Origin: Gammaproteobacteria bacterium
GTDB lineage: Bacteria > Pseudomonadota > Gammaproteobacteria > S012-40
Reading direction: 5' to 3'
Length of the DNA stretch: 56,525 nucleotides
Assembly (NCBI GenBank): GCA_029883265.1
Contig: JAOUJM010000003.1
Coordinates: forward strand, 1-56,525
Positions 25,615-32,744 of the stretch are shown piece by piece. Position numbers and translations under genes: made by a program. Each line of letters begins with the position of its first letter. The first letter of the stretch is position 1. The notes beneath the pieces were generated by a model that was given only the letters and a program-made list of their open reading frames with translations, was not told where the DNA came from and did no database searches.

Positions 25615-26931
25615 ATGTTAGTTGGATTTTGGCTCATCGCCATATTGTTTGTGATCGGAGCCTTGGCGTTCTTGCTGCCACCCTTATTACGTAAGCAAGT
25701 GGCAAGCAATAAGATTAATCAAAAAGATTTAACTGTTTCCATTTATCAAGATCAATTTGCCGAATTGGAAAATGACTTAAAAAATGGTGTCATATCCCAA
25801 GATCAATTTGAGCAGGCCAAAGTGGATGCTGAACGTAATCTTTTGGATGATATGTCCAAGCTTGATGCGGATGAAAAAGTTGAAGCGAGTAATGTGAAGT
25901 TGAATAAGGCAGCGGCAATCGTTATAGCTTTGTTTATTCCTGTGTCGGCAGTTTCGTTATATGGATATTGGGGTGCGGGCAAAGCAGGGTTGGACCCGGA
26001 AAATGCATCGCCACAAGTTAGTGCTGAGCAACATAATGAGCAATCCGTTGAATCCATGGTGGATCAACTTTTGGTGCGACTCGAGCAAGACCCCAATGAT
26101 GGTCAGGGTTGGTATATGTTGGCGCGCACCTATCAATTCCTCAAGCGTTATGGTGATGCGGTTAAAGCTTATGAAAAAGTAGTGGTGCTTGGCGGTGGTC
26201 AGGATCCCGATGTGCTATCTAGCTATGCTGATGCTGTGGCTATGGCCGGTGGAAGGGTGCTTAATGAGCGCGCCATTGGGTTGTTGCAACAAGCGATTGC
26301 GGTTGATCCTCAGCATGTGAAATCGCTTTGGTTATTAGGTACGGCGGCTTACCAGAATGAAAAATATGAAACCGCTTTGCAGCATTGGGAGAATCTATTT
26401 GCTGTTTTGCCCGGTGGCGATGACAAAGAACAAATCGCAAAAAATCTTGCAGAAGTGCGTACTCGCTTAGGTTTGCCGGTTGATATCGAAAAACTTAAAG
26501 CAGAAAGTCGACAAGGCTTAGGCATGAATCCCCCCATGGCACAGGCCGGTGCTTCACAATCAACTCAAGCTGCAGCTATGAGTGATGCGCGTATTTCAGG
26601 CAACGTAACCCTTGGTGGTGCTGTTGCATCCAAAGCTAATCCCAATGATACTGTGTTTGTATTTGCGCGAGCGGCACAAGGCCCACGTATGCCTTTAGCG
26701 ATTGTTAAAAAACAAGTGAAAGACTTGCCGTTTGATTTCACGTTAGATGACAGCATGGCGATGAATCCACAAATGCGCTTATCCAGTTTCGCCAAAGTCG
26801 TGGTGGGCGCGCGGATTTCTAAATCAGGTAATGCCATGCCACAACCGGGCGACCTGCAAACGCTTAGTTCACCCATGAATGTGGCTGATGCGCCAAGTGT
26901 CAAATTAGTAATTAACCAAGTTGTCAATTAA
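25615..26931 (+). CDS. ccmI: Cytochrome c maturation TPR protein CcmI
   Basis: 438 residues: two N-terminal membrane helices flanking a basic/acidic cytoplasmic loop (VSIYQDQFAELENDL), then a periplasmic TPR region (GWYMLARTYQFLKRYGDAVKAYEKV, in two units) and a C-terminal domain with ISGNVTLG and DTVFVFARAAQGPRMPLA typical of the long CcmI. It captures the C-terminal part of apocytochromes for heme attachment. Last gene of the ccm operon, followed by a terminator. Confidence 0.92.
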   Translation: MLVGFWLIAILFVIGALAFLLPPLLRKQVASNKINQKDLTVSIYQDQFAELENDLKNGVISQDQFEQAKVDAERNLLDDMSKLDADEKVEASNVKLNKAAAIVIALFIPVSAVSLYGYWGAGKAGLDPENASPQVSAEQHNEQSVESMVDQLLVRLEQDPNDGQGWYMLARTYQFLKRYGDAVKAYEKVVVLGGGQDPDVLSSYADAVAMAGGRVLNERAIGLLQQAIAVDPQHVKSLWLLGTAAYQNEKYETALQHWENLFAVLPGGDDKEQIAKNLAEVRTRLGLPVDIEKLKAESRQGLGMNPPMAQAGASQSTQAAAMSDARISGNVTLGGAVASKANPNDTVFVFARAAQGPRMPLAIVKKQVKDLPFDFTLDDSMAMNPQMRLSSFAKVVVGARISKSGNAMPQPGDLQTLSSPMNVADAPSVKLVINQVVN

Positions 26932-26936
26932 TCAGT

Positions 26937-26968
26937 ACGCGGTGTTTCCAGCGCACCGCGTATTTTTC
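26937..26968 (+). terminator. Intrinsic terminator of the ccm operon
   Basis: ACGCGGTG (26937-26944) pairs perfectly with CACCGCGT (26954-26961) and is followed by ATTTTTC. It begins six bases after the ccmI stop. Confidence 0.8.
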
Positions 26969-27007
26969 TCCACCTTAGAAGAATTTTAAAGCTAAGCTAC
27001 TGATTTC

Positions 27008-27035
27008 TTCGACTTTTGCGCCCTATTGTTATACA
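27008..27035 (+). promoter_or_regulatory. Candidate promoter for the RHH/barrel/RND genes
   Basis: TTCGAC (27008-27013), a 16-base spacer and TATACA (27030-27035) resemble sigma70 -35 and -10 boxes. Two perfect palindromes follow immediately downstream, where a repressor would block transcription. Confidence 0.35.
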
Positions 27036-27074
27036 TTTGTTTAACAAAGATTTAATCTGACTATGGCATAGTCA
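27036..27074. promoter_or_regulatory. Two perfect palindromes, candidate operators
   Basis: TTTGTTTAACAAA (27036-27048) and TGACTATGGCATAGTCA (27058-27074) are both perfect palindromes around one central base. They lie between a candidate promoter and the gene for a putative ribbon-helix-helix protein at 27128, which may bind them and control its own operon. Confidence 0.4.
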
Positions 27075-27127
27075 TCTTGGCTGGTAAATCACCAGTTTTG
27101 CAAATCGTTTACATCCGGGGGGTGCTG

Positions 27128-27556
27128 GTGGAACGTTCTACGCAAGTAAAAGTTGCTGTTGCAGCACGTGAAAATGCACGGCAAATTCGCAAACAAGCGA
27201 TGCAAACTGTGCTTAAACGCAAACAAGACTATCTTGGTGCTCGTGTCCCAAGTGAATTAAAACAGCGAGTGCTTGATACCGCTGAAGAACTTGATATACC
27301 TGTTTCGCTTTTAATTCGCCAAGTGCTTGAAGCAGCATTTCCTCACAAAGGCGAAAGCAAAAAAAAACCACTTCCTTTAGCAACTGAAGCCGCCATTATC
27401 GCTTGGCATCCGCTGGAATTAGCGCAAGCTATTAGTTGCCAAACTTGTGGCATTCTCATCGAACCATCGCAACCCGTTTTCCAAGTCTTACTGCATAACA
27501 ATTCTAATAAAATCATTTGTCAGACCTGTCAAGAACGAATTGAATTACAACGGTAA
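27128..27556 (+). CDS. Small putative RHH regulator with zinc-ribbon-like C-terminus
   Basis: 142 residues. The middle, YLGARVPSELKQRVLDTAEE followed by LDIPVSLLIRQVLEAAF, matches the strand-helix-helix pattern of ribbon-helix-helix DNA-binding proteins. The C-terminal third has two Cys pairs, SCQTCG and ICQTCQ, about 28 residues apart, as in a small zinc ribbon. No signal peptide. GTG 27128 is preferred because GGGGGG lies just upstream; GTG 27122 and a TTG at 27077 are alternatives. It precedes the barrel gene by seven bases and probably shares its transcript. Family not recognised beyond these motifs; a regulatory role is inferred. Confidence 0.6.
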   Translation: MERSTQVKVAVAARENARQIRKQAMQTVLKRKQDYLGARVPSELKQRVLDTAEELDIPVSLLIRQVLEAAFPHKGESKKKPLPLATEAAIIAWHPLELAQAISCQTCGILIEPSQPVFQVLLHNNSNKIICQTCQERIELQR

Positions 27557-27563
27557 GCGAACG

Positions 27564-29039
27564 GTGAAGTCATTGCGGTTCATTCGACTTTTTGCGTTGA
27601 GCTTATTAATGCTGTGGGCGGTAAAACTATGGGCAGCACCAAATGATCTGACTATTCCTGATAATTTGGATAGTCTACTGGCTCCGCAATCATCTTCATT
27701 TTTTAGTTGGGGCGGCTATGTGAAAAATGAAACCGCGTATCGTTTTGATGAGCCCCGTTCATTCACTAAAATTCGCAATATTCTATCACTACACGCTGAT
27801 TATAGTTTTGGTAAACGAGGTCGTATTCTCAGTTCAGGCTGGGCTTATTATGATCACGTGTATGATTTGTTCCCTTATGAAACCATTGCAGCTCGTTTTG
27901 TGCGAGATGAAGCACAGCCGCCAGTATTTGTCGAAGATTTAGATCAGTACCAAGATAATAAAGTCGTTGATATTCGTGAATTATTTTTGGAATTATATTT
28001 AAACAAAATTGATCTGAAAGTTGGGCGTCAATATGTGATATGGGGTGTGCTAGAAGGTATTCGGATTGTCGACGAAATCAATCCTATGGATTTCCGTGAA
28101 TTAATTCTTCCGGAGTTGCTGGATTATCGGATTCCACTTTGGACGTTTAAAGCCAATATATACTCAGATAATGGCAATTTTGAGTTTTTGCTTATTCCTG
28201 ATTTAAGTTTTCATAAACCTGCACCTGGTGGTTCTGAATGGGAATTGTTTCAGGTATTGGAAAAAACTACCGTTCCTGATTGGAAAAATCCCGCACACTG
28301 GGAATATGGCGCTAAGTGGACAACACGACTTAAAGACGCAGATTTTTCCTTTAGCTATTTCTATACCTGGGATGACTATCCAACGACATTTCGTGTAATT
28401 TCCGCTGAGTCCCTCGTGCAGCCCCAGCCAGTGACCGAGTTAGCAATCTTGCCCACGTACATACGCAACTCAATTTATGGAATGACCATGACGCGAGAAA
28501 TCGGTGGGGATATATTAAAATTTGAATTTGCCTACGTCACCGGGAAATATTTTGCAATCACCGACAAAGATGATAACGGTGACGGTTTTCTCGATTCTGA
28601 TGGTGAGTTTTCACGATCACACGTGCGCTGGGGGCTGGGTTATGATTTTAGTAAATGGGGAGCTGACTTTTCACCGGCGATAGCGCAGTGGGTGATTTTG
28701 GATTATACCCGCGATATTTTAACTGATCAGTTTGATACCACGCTTAATCTATTTGTGCGCAAGCCAATGCGTCGTCACTCGGGTGTATTTACATTGTTGT
28801 TTATTTATTTGATGAACTTCAAAGAGATTTATGCAAAACCAAAATTCACATTTCATGTCACTGATAATTTGCAGTTGGCAACTGGTGTTGATTATTTTAT
28901 CGGGCGACGTACTCAGTTTGGTCGCGCCTCCTCACCAAATTCGCCGGGCGGATTGATTGATTTAGAGCAGCGTGCTCAGTTTTTCGGAAACTTTAAGGAA
29001 AATCGTCGTATTTTCGTAGAGTTTAAATACGACTTTTAA
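27564..29039 (+). CDS. DUF1302-like outer-membrane beta-barrel protein
   Basis: 491 residues. After a signal peptide (RLFALSLLMLWAVKLWA) the protein is strand-rich and contains LKVGRQYVIWGVLEGIRIVDEI with NPMDFRELILPELLDYRIP, a pattern typical of DUF1302 family barrels. The C-terminus ends in RIFVEFKYDF with terminal Phe. DUF1302 proteins commonly accompany RND/MMPL exporters and may be their outer-membrane partner, as the order here suggests. GTG at 27564, eight bases after the upstream stop codon's start region; the longer in-frame extension into the previous gene is rejected because it lacks an export signal. Confidence 0.75.
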   Translation: MKSLRFIRLFALSLLMLWAVKLWAAPNDLTIPDNLDSLLAPQSSSFFSWGGYVKNETAYRFDEPRSFTKIRNILSLHADYSFGKRGRILSSGWAYYDHVYDLFPYETIAARFVRDEAQPPVFVEDLDQYQDNKVVDIRELFLELYLNKIDLKVGRQYVIWGVLEGIRIVDEINPMDFRELILPELLDYRIPLWTFKANIYSDNGNFEFLLIPDLSFHKPAPGGSEWELFQVLEKTTVPDWKNPAHWEYGAKWTTRLKDADFSFSYFYTWDDYPTTFRVISAESLVQPQPVTELAILPTYIRNSIYGMTMTREIGGDILKFEFAYVTGKYFAITDKDDNGDGFLDSDGEFSRSHVRWGLGYDFSKWGADFSPAIAQWVILDYTRDILTDQFDTTLNLFVRKPMRRHSGVFTLLFIYLMNFKEIYAKPKFTFHVTDNLQLATGVDYFIGRRTQFGRASSPNSPGGLIDLEQRAQFFGNFKENRRIFVEFKYDF

Positions 29040-29050
29040 GAGGAAATTTT

Positions 29051-31822
29051 ATGTTGAAACATATTTCCAGTATCGGTATACGCTTTCCCAAGTTGGTCTT
29101 AGTTATCAGTTTGATGTTGACAGTATTTTTTGCCAGTCAATTGTCATCTTTGAAATGGGAAACCGATGCACGAGTGTATTTGCCAAAAGGTCATGCGGCA
29201 ATAAAATATGATGAGCGCGTGGATGAACTTTTTGGTGTCAAAGATTCCTTGATTATTACTATAGTCAATGAAGAAGAGGGCGTCTTTAATCTAGAAACGC
29301 TGGCGCGAATTGCGCGCATCACTGACAAGGTTAGTAAACTCAATGGTGTCATTGCTAATGACCCAATTGATGTGGCATCAATTTCCACAGCAACGTATTT
29401 CTATGGTACGGAAAAAGCGATCGGTACTAAGCCAGTGATGGAGGGTGTGCCAAGCACGCAAGCCGATATCGAGTTGCTAAAAAAACGTTTATATGACAAC
29501 GCAGATTTATTTGTAGGCAATATTATTTCACAAGACGGTAAAGCCGCTATGATTCGTGCACGAATCAAAGAAGGTGGCGCCTATCGTTGGATGAGCTATT
29601 TTCAAATCAAAGGAATTTTAGCTGCAGAATCCGGAGAAGAAACTTCATGGGGCGCTTGGGGTGGTGAGAGCTCAAGTGATGGCAAGTGGCAGGGCAATGA
29701 TTGGGTTAACGCGGACGGTACACCAAAAGACAAGTCAGAAAGCAAAGATGATGAAGAGCCTTGGCAAGGTAATGAGTGGGTCAATGCGGACGGCACACCA
29801 AAAGAAAAACTATTAGAAAAGAAAGCTACCGATGATGGGGAAGCTTGGGAAGGCAATCAATGGGTTAATGCCGATGGAACAACTAAAAAAAGCATACCTG
29901 AAAAAAACATGAACGTGGTGACTGAGGATTTCTCCAGTTTAGAAAATCTATCTGAGGCTTCCACCGAGCAAGTATGGAAAGGTAATGAATGGGTTGATGT
30001 TGATGGCAGTATTAAACCTGAAGGTAAGACCATAGAACCAACTGCTGCAAATAACGTTACCAAGGCAATTAACGATAAATTCTATCTAGCTGGACGTCCA
30101 GTGATTGAAGTGTCGTCAGGCATGTATGCCATGGATGATATGAAGATTATGGTGCCAATGATTGTCGTTGTAATTGCCATTATTCTGTTTTTAGTTTTTC
30201 GCACCGGTCGTGGAGTGGTATTACCCTTGTTGGTTATGGTCAGCGCAATTATTTGGACCTTTGGTGTGATGGTATTATTTGGCGTGCCACTTTATACCAT
30301 ATCAACAATGTTGCCGGTCATACTTGTTGCAGTTGGTATTGGTGACGCCGTGCACATATTAAGCAATTATTACGACAAAGTTTTACACAACCCTCAAGCG
30401 GATAGAAAAGAGATCGTTGCCAATACGATGGCAGATCTAAAGTTGCCATTGATTACGACATCGGTGACAACAGGTATAGGCTTTTTGGCGCTAATTTTCG
30501 CTGAAATGCCGCCATTCAAAATTTTTGGTTTATTCGCCATGTTAGGTGTTTTGTTATCATGGTTAATTTCAATCCTTCTGATGCCGGCAATTCTTTGCTT
30601 AATGAAACCCAAAGTAGGAGCGTACTACGCGCGCAAACGCAACCAGCGCATGTTCAATTCGCCGTCTCGCTTGTCCTGGTTGTTAAGCCGCCTGGGGCAA
30701 TGGATTTACGATAATCACAAAGGTGTTGCGCTTGGATTCATGGTGATTATGGTTGTTGCCGTTGTTGGTAGTACTCGATTATTTGTCGATTCTAGTTGGC
30801 TAAGTGATTTTAAAGAAGGCTCCGAAGTCGATCAATCGACAAAAATAATAAATGAGTATTTCGATGGTTCGATTTTTCTAAATGTGGTTATCGAAAGCGA
30901 AGAGAAGGATATTTTTAAACAACCCGCACTATTAACTAAAATGCAAGATTTGCAAGCCTTTGGTGAGACTCTTCCTTATGTGGGTGATAGTTTGTCTGTT
31001 GTTGATTATTTGAAAAATATGAATATGAACCTGCATGCAGGTGATATGCATTACAATCAATTGCCGGATAATTTTGCACAAATTGCAGAATATTTGTTCT
31101 TGTTCTCTGTGTCTGGTCGTCCACAACAACTGGATGAAGTGGTCGATTTTGAATACAGACGAGGAATTATTCGTTTTGCAATTAAAACTGATCATACACG
31201 AGATTTAAAACACATTATTGACCAAGTGAATAACTATGTGGATATGAATTTCAAGGATTTGAATGTTGAGGTTAATTTGTCAGGCTCTGCAAACAATTCT
31301 TTTATATGGGCGCAATTATTGATTGGAAGTCAAACTACGGCCATTCTTTTATCCAAAATCGGAATTTTGCTGATTGCATCGTTGTTGTTTTTATCCTTAA
31401 TCGCAGGAATTTATGTTGTAGTTCCCGTGACCGTATCCACCGTGCTGGTTGCCGGTGTTGCGGGTTGGTTTGCCATTCCTCTCGATGTGTCGACCGCGCT
31501 CGCGGCAGGTATTGCTATTGGTGTGGGAGTTGACTATGCCGTGCATTTCATTTTCCGTTTCAAGAGCGAGTTGGCTTCAGGATTAGATCACCAGCAAGCG
31601 CTGCGACAAACCATGTCGACCACGGGACGAACCATTGTGCTGAATGCATTGGTTGTTGGTGTAGGTTTTACTGTTTTACTTTTTTCGCAATTTCCACCTC
31701 ACGTTAAACTTGGTTATTTTGTAGCAGCATATATGGCAGTAAGTTGTTTGGCCGCATGTGTTGTCTTGCCATTATTGCTGAGCTTTTTTAAGCCCAAGTT
31801 CGCGGTTGCTAAAAATGTCTAG
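29051..31822 (+). CDS. RND/MMPL family exporter with tryptophan repeat insert
   Basis: 923 residues. A typical two-half RND layout: helix 1 (LVLVISLMLTVFFASQL), periplasmic loop 1, a helix bundle starting with IMVPMIVVVIAIILFLVF, a GDAVHILSNYY motif in helix 4, then a repeat of the same layout with GVGVDYAVHFIFRF. It is the MMPL-type subgroup, which exports lipids or hydrophobic compounds. Odd feature: residues about 213-322 of loop 1 hold four units of W-x-G-N-x-W-V-[ND]-x-D-G-[TS], starting at W213, W238, W266 and W309, separated by charged linkers. I know of no MMPL protein with this insert. It follows the DUF1302-like gene by 11 bases and overlaps the next gene (ATGTCTAG). Confidence 0.88.
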   Translation: MLKHISSIGIRFPKLVLVISLMLTVFFASQLSSLKWETDARVYLPKGHAAIKYDERVDELFGVKDSLIITIVNEEEGVFNLETLARIARITDKVSKLNGVIANDPIDVASISTATYFYGTEKAIGTKPVMEGVPSTQADIELLKKRLYDNADLFVGNIISQDGKAAMIRARIKEGGAYRWMSYFQIKGILAAESGEETSWGAWGGESSSDGKWQGNDWVNADGTPKDKSESKDDEEPWQGNEWVNADGTPKEKLLEKKATDDGEAWEGNQWVNADGTTKKSIPEKNMNVVTEDFSSLENLSEASTEQVWKGNEWVDVDGSIKPEGKTIEPTAANNVTKAINDKFYLAGRPVIEVSSGMYAMDDMKIMVPMIVVVIAIILFLVFRTGRGVVLPLLVMVSAIIWTFGVMVLFGVPLYTISTMLPVILVAVGIGDAVHILSNYYDKVLHNPQADRKEIVANTMADLKLPLITTSVTTGIGFLALIFAEMPPFKIFGLFAMLGVLLSWLISILLMPAILCLMKPKVGAYYARKRNQRMFNSPSRLSWLLSRLGQWIYDNHKGVALGFMVIMVVAVVGSTRLFVDSSWLSDFKEGSEVDQSTKIINEYFDGSIFLNVVIESEEKDIFKQPALLTKMQDLQAFGETLPYVGDSLSVVDYLKNMNMNLHAGDMHYNQLPDNFAQIAEYLFLFSVSGRPQQLDEVVDFEYRRGIIRFAIKTDHTRDLKHIIDQVNNYVDMNFKDLNVEVNLSGSANNSFIWAQLLIGSQTTAILLSKIGILLIASLLFLSLIAGIYVVVPVTVSTVLVAGVAGWFAIPLDVSTALAAGIAIGVGVDYAVHFIFRFKSELASGLDHQQALRQTMSTTGRTIVLNALVVGVGFTVLLFSQFPPHVKLGYFVAAYMAVSCLAACVVLPLLLSFFKPKFAVAKNV
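29687..30010 (+). repeat. Four in-frame WxGNxWV repeats within the RND gene
   Basis: Units begin at 29687, 29762, 29846 and 29975. Units 1-3 share WVNADGT; unit 4 reads WVDVDGS. Spacings are 25, 28 and 43 residues, so linkers have diverged while the 12-residue core is kept. Purifying selection on the core is likely. Confidence 0.85.
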
Positions 31823-32723
31823 AAACGTTCTACTACTATTTTCGCTGGTATTTTCTGTGCAAGTTGTTGCAATTGAGCTTAACCATGGTTGGACCTTTTC
31901 ACCTGTAATTGGAATTGCCAATCCTTCCCTGGATCCGATATACGATCATATTTTTCGTGCACCTTTTCGTGGACAATCTGAGATTGTTGTGGACTTGCCA
32001 GATGATATTGAAGGTGAGCAAACCTATCCAGTGGAAGATTTTTTATTACAAAACGAATTAGAGCCGTTAGGTGCGGCACCTGAGCCTGGGTTGGAAATGC
32101 GTCGACGCTTTGGATTGCACTATGACTTTGTCATCGGGGTGAGTAGTTGGGAAGTGAATAGTCGTTCAACAGTTTATGCATATATTCCAATGCAAGGTGA
32201 AATAGATAATCAAGCATTATACGAGCGCCGAGGATATTTTTCATATATGCAATATTACTTGGGGCTGCGATATTTAATGTTTCCACGCAAGAAAAAATAC
32301 AATGTGTTCTTGAGTATGACGATGAATGAATTGTTCGATATTGATTATCGTGAAGAGCATGTTTTTGATTTTAAAACTGGACCAGCGACTAATTTTAGTC
32401 GAATTTTTATTTATGAAGCTCAAACCACCGGGCCGCTGCTTGGGCAGTTTGCTTTAGGTGGAGAAATTAGACTTACCGAACGTTTTTCTTTTAGTTTTGA
32501 AGGTGGCTATGCCTTCAGTATTCGTGATGGCAAATTATCTAGCTTTAATATGCGTAACGATTTAAATGATGGTGATCGAATTCAGAGCGTGCCACAACCT
32601 TTTGGTTATGATTTCAGGTTAGGTGAGGTTGTAGCATTGAGTCCTGACGGGCGCAATCGTGAAAGCATCAAACTAACACTCGATGGTTGGCGTGTGGCAA
32701 GTAAATTTAGCGTGACTTTTTAG
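31815..32723 (+). CDS. Small outer-membrane barrel-like protein
   Basis: 302 residues with a signal peptide (NVLLLFSLVFSVQVVA). The rest is rich in amphipathic strands with aromatic residues (RYLMFPRKKKYNVFLSMTM, FSFSFEGGYAFSI) and ends in WRVASKFSVTF with a terminal Phe, the usual outer-membrane insertion signal. No family recognised. The ATG overlaps the RND stop, so it belongs to the same operon; a TTG at 31806 is rejected. Could be an accessory pore or an acceptor for the RND substrate, which is inference. Confidence 0.65.
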   Translation: MSRNVLLLFSLVFSVQVVAIELNHGWTFSPVIGIANPSLDPIYDHIFRAPFRGQSEIVVDLPDDIEGEQTYPVEDFLLQNELEPLGAAPEPGLEMRRRFGLHYDFVIGVSSWEVNSRSTVYAYIPMQGEIDNQALYERRGYFSYMQYYLGLRYLMFPRKKKYNVFLSMTMNELFDIDYREEHVFDFKTGPATNFSRIFIYEAQTTGPLLGQFALGGEIRLTERFSFSFEGGYAFSIRDGKLSSFNMRNDLNDGDRIQSVPQPFGYDFRLGEVVALSPDGRNRESIKLTLDGWRVASKFSVTF

Positions 32724-32744
32724 GGTATAGATGCGCGATACGAT

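Noticed and set aside
29051-31822. Hopanoid transporter HpnN
   Set aside because: No squalene-hopene cyclase or other hpn genes are nearby; MMPL-type features alone do not define the substrate.
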